Shown one piece after another: positions 24,872 through 32,818 of a stretch of DNA of 47,115 nucleotides. Origin of the DNA: Desulfobacteraceae bacterium UBA2771 (GTDB taxonomy: Bacteria; Desulfobacterota; Desulfobacteria; Desulfobacterales; Desulfosarcinaceae). The notes below the pieces were generated by a model, which saw nothing but the letters and a program-made list of their open reading frames with translations, was not told where the DNA came from and made no database searches. Within the stretch, counting starts at the first letter, position 1. Every line of letters begins with the position of its first letter. Location: positions 7,613 to 54,727 of the forward strand of contig DEIP01000191.1 in the NCBI GenBank assembly GCA_002352605.1, given 5' to 3'. Position numbers and translations under genes: made by a program.

Positions 24872-26179
24872 TCATCCTTTCGGGTTGTCATCCAGGCCGT
24901 CGGCCACGGCTTCGATAGCGCCGTAGGCCGTGGCCACGGCCAGCCCGGTACCGCTTTTGGTGCGAATCCAGTCCTGGTGGGCCAGGATCGAGCCGGCGGC
25001 ATAGAGGTTGTCGTATACCGGCCGGGCGGTTGCCGTCACCGGGCGAAACCGGTTGTCCACTTCTATTCCGGCAAGATTGATGGCGTGGCCCTTGGGATCC
25101 AGAAAGGCCTCCCGGTGCCAGCAGCCGCGGTTTTCCGGTTGGCAGACCGGTATATCCAGGAGCGTTTCGCAAATGCCACGGCGTTCAGCCACCAACCCTT
25201 TCCCCAAAAACCGGCCGGTGGCCAGCAGCACACGGTCAGCCATGACGGTTGTCTCGGGTTTGGTTCTGCCTATTTCGAGGACAAATCGGCCGTCTCTTCG
25301 ACGGTGGATGGTATGCACCGTGTGGTGATAAAAGGCGTTGACCCCCAACCCGGGCATGTGCATGTCGAAGGCCGCTTTGAGGCGAACACCGGAAATGGCC
25401 GGCGGCATGGTGGGAATCTCGAAGACCGACACACCCAGCATCTTAACGATATCTTTGCGAACGGTTTCGGTATCATGGATGCCGAGAATGGCCGGCAGCC
25501 CCACATATTCCGCCAGGCCCAGTTGGGGTCGAATGGCATCGGCCAGTTTGCGGCGAGCATCTTCCGCCTGCAGTCCGCGGGCGATCTGCTCGGCATATTT
25601 GGGCCCCAACCGGTTTTCCCAGGGCAGGTCGATTGACGCGGCCTTCAAATCCGGCCATGATGGTTTCAGTGTGCTCACAATTTGTGTCGCACTGAAGCCA
25701 CGCAGCCCCCGGATGTCAACAATCAGGCAGGGCGCCTTCGCCGCTAGCGCCAACACCCCGGTCCACATCGTCTCAGGCACCCGGAAGGTGCGCTTGATGG
25801 TGCCCACCGGTGTGATCAGCCGGGCATTTTTGTCCGGGTATCCCTGGTAGGGGTATCCGGCCGCTTCTAAAAATCCCGTCAGTAGATCCATGGCGGAACG
25901 GATCTGGGCGTTGGACACGCGACAAAAGGGATGGTTGGGATAATCCTGCCTGAGCATTTGCAAGCCCTGCCAGGGATTGTCGATCAGCACCCGTGAGCTG
26001 CCGTGCGAGACACCGTAGAGATCGAACAATCCGCTGGCATACAAGGTTTCGCCGGTGAGTCCCGCCTGGACGGTGGGAATTCCGCGACGGGAGGCGAACA
26101 AAGCGGCCGCCATCCCCGCCATACCGGCACCAATGACCATCAACCGACATTTTATCGGTTCTGTACGGGACGCTTTCAT
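24872..26179 (-). CDS. glpB: Anaerobic glycerol-3-phosphate dehydrogenase subunit B
   Basis: The product has 435 residues. The N-terminal FAD/NAD dinucleotide fold CRLMVIGAGMAGMAAALFAS lies at about 11-30. Other matches to GlpB are GLFDLYGVSHG, RPVYDNLYAAGSILAHQDWI and TGLAVATAYGAIEAV at the C-terminus. With GlpA it oxidises glycerol 3-phosphate to dihydroxyacetone phosphate under anaerobic conditions. There is no clear ribosome site before ATG 26179; the gap from glpA is 89 nt. A GlpC iron-sulfur subunit, which anchors the complex in E. coli, is missing from this operon. Confidence 0.9.
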   Translation of the reverse strand: MKASRTEPIKCRLMVIGAGMAGMAAALFASRRGIPTVQAGLTGETLYASGLFDLYGVSHGSSRVLIDNPWQGLQMLRQDYPNHPFCRVSNAQIRSAMDLLTGFLEAAGYPYQGYPDKNARLITPVGTIKRTFRVPETMWTGVLALAAKAPCLIVDIRGLRGFSATQIVSTLKPSWPDLKAASIDLPWENRLGPKYAEQIARGLQAEDARRKLADAIRPQLGLAEYVGLPAILGIHDTETVRKDIVKMLGVSVFEIPTMPPAISGVRLKAAFDMHMPGLGVNAFYHHTVHTIHRRRDGRFVLEIGRTKPETTVMADRVLLATGRFLGKGLVAERRGICETLLDIPVCQPENRGCWHREAFLDPKGHAINLAGIEVDNRFRPVTATARPVYDNLYAAGSILAHQDWIRTKSGTGLAVATAYGAIEAVADGLDDNPKG

Positions 26180-26268
26180 GGTTTATTATTTTTTGGCTGG
26201 GTTGCCTGCACGGTAGCCCGTTCTTGAGAGCGCAGAACGGGGCAGCAAGAGGCTCTTTCTTGAAGGCA

Positions 26269-27834
26269 TTAGGCGGTTTCGCTTACATCGAGTCCCAACA
26301 GTCCGCAGTGAAGCGCCTCTTGAAGTTCAGCCTGGGAGACGGCAGGCCCCCACAGCAGCGGCTGCATCCCGCGCCAACGCTCGTTGAGAAAAGCCTTTAG
26401 CTCGCCGACGCCTTCACGACCTTCGAGCATTCCCTCATTGTACATATGGGCGGTAATGCGCAAACTGCAAAAGGACCCTTGGCACGGTCCCTTGCCCACC
26501 CGGCTGCGCTGTCCCATCTCGAGCAAGCCGGGACGATGACCGTCGGTCGTCAGAGAGGCAACGATCTCGTTAAACACGCTGGTCGGTACCATTTCGCATT
26601 CGCACAGCAAAAGATCCGAGGGGTCTTTCCTCCTGAACCACATCTTCGGGGTCAGCCCCGGCTCGGTATAGCGGGCCTCACTGGAGGCGGGCAGGGGGTC
26701 TTTGGCTGTCCGACAGGGGCTGGTGTTTCCCAACCGTCGGCAGACCAGATCGGCGGTCTTTTCAGCCATGAGCCGGTAGGTCGTCAGTTTACCACCGGTG
26801 ATGGAGATGAAATTGTCCAGCCCGTCCGCTTCATGGTCCAACAGCGAATAACCGCGGCTCACCGCCCGGTCATCGGTCCCGTCGCCGCTCCGCACAAGGG
26901 GACGGACACCGGCATAGGCGCGAATGTACCTTGTATGCGCCAATTTGGGTATCACGGCCCTGCCATCATCGATCATGGCGTCGATCTCGGCTGTGGTGGG
27001 GCGGTAGTTGTCCGGCACGTCGATCCGTTTGGAGGTGGTACCAAAAATGGAAACCGTGCTCGCCGGCACCAGAATGTCGGCATCCGCGGCCATGCGCAGC
27101 CGGTTGATCACCCGCTCGCCGATGCGCGTCTGGCAGATAATCAGGGTCCCCTGGGAATAGACCATCTTGATGCGACCACCGGCCATGGCCGCCACCTCTG
27201 CGGCCCAGGCCCCACCGGCATTGACGATCTGGTCGGCCTGGACAAGGATCTCGATCCCACGCCGGTTGTCCTTCAACCGCACCGTCGCGATACGGCCCCC
27301 ACGCCGGTCAAATCCGACCACCTGGTGATGCAGCAGTTGCCGGGCTCCCAAGCCGCCGGCTTGGGCCAGGTTGTCCAGGGAAAGCTTGAACGGGTCGATG
27401 GAGGCGTCCGCCACCGCAAAAGCGGCAATCGTCTTCGTTGAAAGCGACGGCTCCATTTCCAGAGCATCCTTCGGATCGACGGAAACGGCGACAATGCCGC
27501 ATCGGCGGCATCGGTCGGCAAAATCGGCAATGTATCGTTCGTCATCTCCTTCGACGGCGACGAAAAGGCCCCCGGTGTCTTCCACACACTGGGGGGCCAG
27601 GCGTTTGATCAGCGCGCCTTCATCACGACACTCGCGGGCCGCGGCCGGGTCCGAAGCGATATACCGGGCACCGGAGTGCAGCAGGCCGTGGTTCCCGCCG
27701 GAGGCTCCCGCGTTGATGTCCCGTTTTTCAACCAGGATACAACGGACGCCGCGAAGGGCCAGGTCTCGGGCCAGGCCCGCACCCGTAGCACCACCGCCGA
27801 TAATCAACACCTGGGTTGACAACGTTTTGTTCAT
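26269..27834 (-). CDS. glpA: Anaerobic glycerol-3-phosphate dehydrogenase subunit A
   Basis: The product has 521 residues. The FAD-binding start is VLIIGGGATGAGLARDLALRG. The DAO-type core includes NHGLLHSGARYIASDP, VNAGGAWA and FISITGGKLTTYRLMAEKTAD. A C-terminal BFD-like [2Fe-2S] domain (about 415-500) has the cysteine pattern LCECEM and GPCQGSFC, as in GlpA of the anaerobic enzyme. AAGGG lies 5 nt upstream of ATG 27834. It is the first gene of the operon and diverges from glpR, with an inverted-repeat operator candidate in the 231-bp spacer. Confidence 0.94.
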   Translation of the reverse strand: MNKTLSTQVLIIGGGATGAGLARDLALRGVRCILVEKRDINAGASGGNHGLLHSGARYIASDPAAARECRDEGALIKRLAPQCVEDTGGLFVAVEGDDERYIADFADRCRRCGIVAVSVDPKDALEMEPSLSTKTIAAFAVADASIDPFKLSLDNLAQAGGLGARQLLHHQVVGFDRRGGRIATVRLKDNRRGIEILVQADQIVNAGGAWAAEVAAMAGGRIKMVYSQGTLIICQTRIGERVINRLRMAADADILVPASTVSIFGTTSKRIDVPDNYRPTTAEIDAMIDDGRAVIPKLAHTRYIRAYAGVRPLVRSGDGTDDRAVSRGYSLLDHEADGLDNFISITGGKLTTYRLMAEKTADLVCRRLGNTSPCRTAKDPLPASSEARYTEPGLTPKMWFRRKDPSDLLLCECEMVPTSVFNEIVASLTTDGHRPGLLEMGQRSRVGKGPCQGSFCSLRITAHMYNEGMLEGREGVGELKAFLNERWRGMQPLLWGPAVSQAELQEALHCGLLGLDVSETA

Positions 27835-27993
27835 CTTACCCTTGAGGAAACGTGCCCCGATGGCATCGGTTCCCAGATAACGGATGTTTTCACTTGAGAA
27901 AAAACACCACGAATGTTAAGAGATAGGATCATCGGATTCTGCAATGCGTGAGGTAAAAGTAGCACGCTATTGAAATAATGTCACTTAATAATA

Positions 27994-28034
27994 TTCGTTT
28001 AATATCCCTTTTGATTAAATATTTCTTAAACGAA
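27994..28034. promoter_or_regulatory. Inverted-repeat operator candidate for GlpR between glpA and glpR
   Basis: TTCGTTTAA (27994-28002) and TTAAACGAA (28026-28034) are perfect 9-bp inverted copies with 32 bp between equivalent ends, about three helical turns. TTCG-containing half-sites are typical of GlpR/DeoR operators. The site lies 32 nt upstream of glpR and 160 nt from glpA, so it could control both genes. The surrounding sequence is AT-rich compared with the rest of the window. Confidence 0.55.
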
Positions 28035-28065
28035 AACCATCCTCGCGGAGGAAAATACGGTCTGA

Positions 28066-28884
28066 GTGAGTAAAATGAACGAGCCTGCCGGAATGCCGAC
28101 GAATGCCGGAAAAAACGGCAAGGTGGCGCCGGTTCGCAAGCGCCACGAAAAAATCAGAAAAATGGTGCAGGCCCGAGGTTTTGTAGCCATCGAGACCCTG
28201 GCACAGTTCTTTTCGGTGACCCCCCAGACCATTCGCCGGGACATCAATACGCTCAGTGAAAAGGGTCACCTGTTCCGCTACCACGGCGGTGCCGCCATGC
28301 CCATCTCCATGGAAAAGGTGTCCCACAACGACCGCAACGTGGACTGTTTCCACGAAAAGCAGAAGATCGCCCAACTGTTGGCCCAGCAGGTTCCGGATAA
28401 CGCGTCTCTGTTTATCAATATCGGCACCACGACGGCGGCCATCGCCCACGCCCTGTGCAACCACAAACGCCTTCGGGTGATCACCAACAACCTGAATGTG
28501 GCTTCCATCATGAGTGCAAACGAAAAGTTCGAGGTCATTGTCGCCGGCGGCCTGGTCCGCCGGCGGGACCAGGGCATTGTCGGCGAAGCCACCATTGATT
28601 TTATCCGTCAGTTCAAGGTGGACTACGGCATCATCGGGATCAGCGGCATCGACCTGGACGGCACCCTGTTGGAATTCGACTACCGCGAGGTCCGGGCCGC
28701 CCGCGCCATCATCGATAATTCGCGCAAGGTGTTCCTGGCGACCGACCATACCAAATTCGGCCGCAACGCAATGGTTCGACTCGGGGGCATCGCAGATATT
28801 GACTGCCTGTTCACCGACCGTCAGCCACCTGCCGGCCTCGCCGAAATCATCGCCGCATCGGAGGTAGATCTTCACGTTGCCTGA
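28066..28884 (+). CDS. glpR: DeoR-family transcriptional regulator, GlpR-like
   Basis: The product has 272 residues. A DeoR-type winged helix-turn-helix lies at about 25-80 (RHEKIRKMVQ, SVTPQTIRRDINTLSEKG, FRYHGGA). The DeoRC sensor domain (about 90-255) has INIGTTTAAIAHAL, VITNNLNVAS and VIVAGGLVRRRDQGIVG. The late segment FLATDHTKFGRNAM is typical of GlpR-type members, which sense glycerol 3-phosphate. The divergent glpABK operon supports this role. The start is GTG 28066 with GGAGG 14 nt upstream; ATG 28075 is an alternative. Confidence 0.92.
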   Translation: MSKMNEPAGMPTNAGKNGKVAPVRKRHEKIRKMVQARGFVAIETLAQFFSVTPQTIRRDINTLSEKGHLFRYHGGAAMPISMEKVSHNDRNVDCFHEKQKIAQLLAQQVPDNASLFINIGTTTAAIAHALCNHKRLRVITNNLNVASIMSANEKFEVIVAGGLVRRRDQGIVGEATIDFIRQFKVDYGIIGISGIDLDGTLLEFDYREVRAARAIIDNSRKVFLATDHTKFGRNAMVRLGGIADIDCLFTDRQPPAGLAEIIAASEVDLHVA

Positions 28885-28957
28885 AGCGGTTGCCCGGCGC
28901 TCGAAGGGCCGGTACATATTATCGAAGATAGCGGCCGGATTCGACAACCATCGTTGT

Positions 28958-28973
28958 TTTTCGCTTGCGAAAA
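28958..28973. other. Short hairpin with CTTG tetraloop after glpR
   Basis: TTTTCG and CGAAAA flank CTTG, a loop sequence known to be stable when closed by G-C. There is no T-run after the stem on either strand, so terminator function is doubtful. It lies in the 178-bp glpR-ykgJ gap. Confidence 0.3.
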
Positions 28974-29012
28974 TTGGCGACACAATTGCCCCACCGGCAT
29001 TCGGATTTGCGT

Positions 29013-29041
29013 TTGACTTTGGCCACAGCCTCCGTTAAGTA
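29013..29041 (+). promoter_or_regulatory. Promoter candidate for the YkgJ-type gene
   Basis: TTGACT (29013-29018), a 17-bp spacer and TAAGTA (29036-29041) lie 36 nt upstream of the start at 29078. Confidence 0.45.
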
Positions 29042-29077
29042 CGGCCCAACCATCGAACGCGCATGAAAGGACAACCC

Positions 29078-29887
29078 ATGAACGACGCCGATAAAACCGC
29101 CTGCATCTCGCCGGTGCGACTGGGATACAAAAGCCCATTCAAGTTCAAATGCCATCCCGGGGTATCGTGCTTTACCCAGTGCTGCCGGGGAATTACCATC
29201 ATCTTGACCCCCTACGACATCATTCAAATGAAAAACCGGCTGGGCCTCTCTTCCCGGGAATTTCTGGCCATCTACACCGAACCGCACATGCTGGAAAAGA
29301 CCGACTTGCCCATGGTCACCCTCAAGCTGCTAGATGACGAGCGTGAATCCTGCCCCTTCGTTAAGGACAAGGAGGGATGCATCATTTATGAAGATCGCCC
29401 CACCTCCTGCCGCTATTACCCATTGGGGACGGCCACCCTACAGCACAAGGAAGGCGCTGACGACGAGGGCTTTTTCTTTTTTATCAATGAGCCCCACTGC
29501 AAGGGCTTCGAGGAAGACGGCAACTGGACCGTGGCCGAATGGCGGGACGACCAGGGCGTGAATTTGCGTGACGAGATCAACCGCGAATGGACGGACCTGG
29601 TGGTGCGCAAGCGTTCTTTTCCGCCCAACATCAAACTGACCGAAAAGGCCAAACAGATGTTTTTCCTGGTGAGCTACGACATCGACAAATTCAAGGATTT
29701 TGTCTTTGAAAGCTCTTTTTTAGAGCGCATCAAGGTGGATGACGTCACCGTGGAAAAAATCAAGACCGATGAAATCGAACTGCTCAAATTCGGGATGGAA
29801 TGGCTAAAAAGCATTCTGTTCAAACAAACCGACCCCGACCAGCAGGCGGCGAATTTCGCGGACCACGGCCAACCCGCCGACCCATGA
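29078..29887 (+). CDS. YkgJ family cysteine-cluster protein
   Basis: From ATG 29078 the product has 269 residues; AAAGGA lies 6 nt upstream, better than for ATG 29063. The N-terminal half has the cysteine cluster of the YkgJ/CxxCxxCC family: SCFTQCCRG, then ESCPFVKDKEGCIIYEDRPT and SCRYYPLG. These residues probably bind a metal or iron-sulfur cluster; the biochemical role of the family is not established. The C-terminal 130 residues are mostly helical with many charged residues and are not recognised. It is a single gene that converges with the CsgG-like gene. Confidence 0.85.
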   Translation: MNDADKTACISPVRLGYKSPFKFKCHPGVSCFTQCCRGITIILTPYDIIQMKNRLGLSSREFLAIYTEPHMLEKTDLPMVTLKLLDDERESCPFVKDKEGCIIYEDRPTSCRYYPLGTATLQHKEGADDEGFFFFINEPHCKGFEEDGNWTVAEWRDDQGVNLRDEINREWTDLVVRKRSFPPNIKLTEKAKQMFFLVSYDIDKFKDFVFESSFLERIKVDDVTVEKIKTDEIELLKFGMEWLKSILFKQTDPDQQAANFADHGQPADP

Positions 29888-29972
29888 ACGGATCAGTCTT
29901 TCATAGATACGCTTCCGTTCCCACGGTTTTTTCTTGGGGATTCAGACCGAGGCAGAGGCCATGCGCCGGCTT

Positions 29973-30842
29973 TCAGCGGACGATATCACCCACCGCGAAA
30001 CCGGATCCGCTGACCACCGAACCTTCCGAGTAGGTCTGTTCCACTTCCGTCAATTTGATTTTGCCGACGGTTTTGTATCTGATCTTTAGGACCTTACCCG
30101 TATTCGGATCTTTGATGACTTTTCCTTGCCGCCAAAGGGTCACCGTCTGACCGCTTTTTAAGCCGGCGTTTTCACCCTTGTTCAACGTAATGATTTCGCC
30201 GTCGACATCGGCCACCACAGCCTTTCCGATGGGTTTGGGGCCTTTCGATGCGCTCAGTGAGGTTGCTTCGATCTTGGAAGCCACCTTCTTGATGGCCCCG
30301 CGCATGGCTTCGGTGGCGCGTTTTTCATTAAAACTTTCGCCACCACCGAAACCGAACGCCCTTATCGACAGAGAACTGCTGCTATGACTGGCCGTATCGG
30401 CAAAGACAATTTTGCCGGTGGTCGAATCGATCATGCGAATGTCAACGGCGGAATGGTAGCCGACCTTCCCGACATTGACACCACCGCCCCCGCCGCCACT
30501 GCGGCTTTGGCCATACTCCGTGACCGCGCCCGTGATGATGAAGTTGACGCCGATCACCTTGCCAATACGGGCGGCCGTCGACGGATCGACCAGGCCGGAA
30601 GCACCCAGTTTCTGCTCCTTGAGCACCGCACCCAGTTGTTCACGCTCAAACATTTCGAACTTACCGGTTTTTACCAGCTCCGTAGTCAGCACATCGGCGG
30701 CACCGGATCCCAAACGCCAGCCCCCATGCTGTGACCGATTTTCAAAATCCATAACCGCCACACGCGGACCGGCCCAGCCCGAAGCTGCGCCAGAAAAAAA
30801 AATAAACATAGCCAACACACAGATTTGGTTGCATCGTTTCAA
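29973..30842 (-). CDS. CsgG/HfaB-like protein with FlgT-type C-terminal domain
   Basis: The product has 289 residues starting at TTG 30842, supported by GGAGG 7 nt upstream. A signal peptide (ICVLAMFIFFSGAASGWA) without a lipobox Cys is followed by a CsgG-type domain (about 26-200): RVAVMDFENRS, GAADVLTTELVKTGKFEMFE, ARIGKVIGVNFIITGAVTEY. Residues about 210-289 (GKAVVADVDGEIITLNKGEN, GSGFAVGDIVR) resemble the FlgT C-terminal domain. CsgG makes an outer-membrane secretion pore for curli, but it is a lipoprotein; this protein lacks the lipid-anchoring Cys and no curli genes are present. An outer-membrane-associated role is inferred. It follows dapA after 51 nt and may be co-transcribed with it. 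Confidence 0.8.
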   Translation of the reverse strand: MKRCNQICVLAMFIFFSGAASGWAGPRVAVMDFENRSQHGGWRLGSGAADVLTTELVKTGKFEMFEREQLGAVLKEQKLGASGLVDPSTAARIGKVIGVNFIITGAVTEYGQSRSGGGGGGVNVGKVGYHSAVDIRMIDSTTGKIVFADTASHSSSSLSIRAFGFGGGESFNEKRATEAMRGAIKKVASKIEATSLSASKGPKPIGKAVVADVDGEIITLNKGENAGLKSGQTVTLWRQGKVIKDPNTGKVLKIRYKTVGKIKLTEVEQTYSEGSVVSGSGFAVGDIVR

Positions 30843-30893
30843 ACGGACACCTCCAAGGCAAATTGTATTTCAAACTCGTACCGGTTAAAAAAA

Positions 30894-31928
30894 TCAATAC
30901 CCGTGGTAACACAACCTCTCCAGAAGATCGCCATCATTGAGCCGCGCATCGACGTCCACATTGAAGAATTCGGCCAGGGGCGCAAGAATCTGTGGATTTT
31001 TCGACTGAACGCTTTTGGCGATGCCGACTACCACCTCGAGGCCGGCCCGGCTCATTTTACCCAGGGGGGGGCGACAAGGACCAGACGGCAAGCCCAAAAG
31101 TTGCATCAATGTCTTCAAGGCCAACGGATTTCTTGCCCGGCAGACCACTTCGCCGTACGGCGTTTTTTCCATGGTCTTCACCGTCACCAGCCCGAACAGC
31201 GGCGCGAGGGCATCGGCCAGTATTTTGGCTTGCTCGAGCTCTTCGTTCGCCAGAAGACCAACCAGATCGCTCATGGCCCGGGGAGCGACGTTGGACACCA
31301 CCGAAATCACGCCTGCCGCGGAGATGTCCGGGTCAGTCATCATTTGAAAAGTCAGCCCGTCATCGCCGGAAAAAATGGAAAACGCGGGCCCGCAGCATTG
31401 GCGGGTTCGTCGCATGTTGTCGAGATCGCCCGTGGCCTCTTTTACCATGCTGACGTTGGGATGATCCCCGAACAATAGGGCCAGGTCTTCGGGAAGCAGC
31501 TGGGCGCCGGTTCGTCCCGGAATCACATAGGGAATAAGGGTTAAATCGGGAAAAGCAGCGGCCACCGGCGCAATGTATTCTTTTCTGATCTCCAGGGAGC
31601 TGGGCCCGTTATAGTAGGGGTCTACCAGCAACACCGCATCGGCACCGGCCTCGACGGCGTGGCGTGTGGCCGACAGGGCCTCTTTCGTATTGTTGCTACC
31701 GGCCCCGGCGATGCACAGGCATTTTCCTTTGGATTGCTTCGAAATGATCTGAACGACCCGGAAATGTTCTTCCCAGGCCAGGGTGGGGCTTTCACCGGTG
31801 GTACCCACGGCCAAAATACCGGTAATACCATTTTGAATCTGAAAATCAGCCAGGCGGGCAAGCCCCGTTTCATCGACCGATACACCGTCGAAAGGCGTCA
31901 CCATCGCAGTATAACATCCTGAAATCAT
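30894..31928 (-). CDS. dapA: DapA-family aldolase (dihydrodipicolinate synthase-like)
   Basis: The product has 344 residues, about 50 longer than usual DapA. The TIM-barrel signatures are GCYTAMVTPF, ILAVGTTGESPTL, AVLLVDPYYNGPS, PYVIPGRTG and the Schiff-base Lys in VSMVKEATGDLDN. The Tyr of PYY and the Thr pair of GTTGE are present, so an active enzyme condensing pyruvate with an aldehyde is expected, most simply 4-hydroxy-tetrahydrodipicolinate synthase for lysine and cell-wall diaminopimelate. A sialic-acid-lyase-type paralogue cannot be excluded. The extra C-terminal part (about 295-344) is not recognised. AGGAGG lies 4 nt upstream of ATG 31928. Confidence 0.82.
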   Translation of the reverse strand: MISGCYTAMVTPFDGVSVDETGLARLADFQIQNGITGILAVGTTGESPTLAWEEHFRVVQIISKQSKGKCLCIAGAGSNNTKEALSATRHAVEAGADAVLLVDPYYNGPSSLEIRKEYIAPVAAAFPDLTLIPYVIPGRTGAQLLPEDLALLFGDHPNVSMVKEATGDLDNMRRTRQCCGPAFSIFSGDDGLTFQMMTDPDISAAGVISVVSNVAPRAMSDLVGLLANEELEQAKILADALAPLFGLVTVKTMEKTPYGEVVCRARNPLALKTLMQLLGLPSGPCRPPLGKMSRAGLEVVVGIAKSVQSKNPQILAPLAEFFNVDVDARLNDGDLLERLCYHGY

Positions 31929-31962
31929 ATTACCTCCTGAAAATGATCGCTTGTTCGAAAAA

Positions 31963-31991
31963 ACACTAATGAAGTTGGGGCGTTATGTCAA
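31963..31991 (-). promoter_or_regulatory. Promoter candidate for dapA-csgG-like operon
   Basis: On the minus strand TTGACA (31991-31986), a 17-bp spacer and TAGTGT (31968-31963) lie 34 nt upstream of the dapA start. The same -10 hexamer occurs upstream of tatA/B. Confidence 0.5.
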
Positions 31992-32022
31992 GTGAAAAGC
32001 AAGGCGCCACCGATTATTTTGC

Positions 32023-32051
32023 TTGACACGACAAAGCAGCCGCGTTACCCA
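32023..32051 (+). promoter_or_regulatory. Weak promoter candidate for the TPR gene
   Basis: A perfect -35 TTGACA (32023-32028) is followed after 17 bp by TACCCA (32046-32051), a poor -10. It lies 60 nt upstream of the TPR gene start and diverges from the dapA promoter. Confidence 0.25.
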
Positions 32052-32111
32052 TCCTGGCTTTATAAGCTTTATAAAAACCGATCGGTGGAACCACCGGAAA
32101 AGGATGTTACC

Positions 32112-32735
32112 ATGAGCAAAGCACCAAATGCAGAAGCATTCATTGAACAGCAGAAAAATGCCATCGCCTCCAATCCCGATTGCGGCACGTCCCACTACAA
32201 CCTTGGTGTCGCCCTGCTTGGACAGGGAAAAATCGAAGCGGCCGAACAATCATTGATCACGGCCATCGACTGCAGCCCCGGCCTGGCTGAAGCTTACGTC
32301 CAGATGGGCGGCATCTGCCTGAAACGCGGAGATACGGAAGGCTGCCTGGACTGGAACCAACGGGCCGTGAAAGTCAAGCCCGGTTTTTCCGAAGGGTGGG
32401 GAAACATCGGGTTTGTCCTGCTCCAGCAGGGCGACACGGAAGGGGCCATCAAAGCCCTGGAAAAAGCCACGGTGTTCAATTTCCGTTTCATTCAGGCCTT
32501 CTCCACCTTGGCCAATGCCTATCTGATGAACGGCCGGATCAAAGAGAGCATCGAGACCAACCTGAAGACCTTGAAGCTTTCTCCCGACTTTGCCGTTGCC
32601 CATAACAATTTGGCCATCGCCTACCTGGAAGACGGGCAGCCGGCCCTTGCCGTGGAACACGCCGATAAGGCCGTGGAACTGGGCTATGATGTGGCACCGG
32701 AGATCATGAAAGAGCTGGAAACCTACCGCCCATGA
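32112..32735 (+). CDS. Tetratricopeptide-repeat protein upstream of dsr
   Basis: From ATG 32112 the product has 207 residues; AAGGA lies 7 nt upstream, while the longer frame from 31992 adds 40 residues with no support. It is made almost entirely of about five TPR units, for example SHYNLGVALLGQGKIEAAEQ, AYVQMGGICLKRGDTEGCL, GWGNIGFVLLQQGDTEGAIK and AHNNLAIAYLEDGQPALAVE. No signal peptide is seen, so it is probably cytoplasmic. TPR proteins scaffold protein-protein contacts; the partner is unknown. It is 83 nt from the next plus-strand gene, with dsrA further downstream, so a role linked to sulfite reduction is possible but only inferred from position. Confidence 0.85.
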   Translation: MSKAPNAEAFIEQQKNAIASNPDCGTSHYNLGVALLGQGKIEAAEQSLITAIDCSPGLAEAYVQMGGICLKRGDTEGCLDWNQRAVKVKPGFSEGWGNIGFVLLQQGDTEGAIKALEKATVFNFRFIQAFSTLANAYLMNGRIKESIETNLKTLKLSPDFAVAHNNLAIAYLEDGQPALAVEHADKAVELGYDVAPEIMKELETYRP

Positions 32736-32818
32736 TCGCCCTTGCCGGGTAAACGGACAGTGACCACCAAGGGTCCGGATGCCCGTTTCACTTCACATTT
32801 GCCGAGAGCCGCCGCTTC

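Noticed and set aside
28015..28983. Long minus-strand open frame (322 codons) opposite glpR
   Set aside because: It has no recognisable domain, and the plus-strand DeoR protein fully explains the region.
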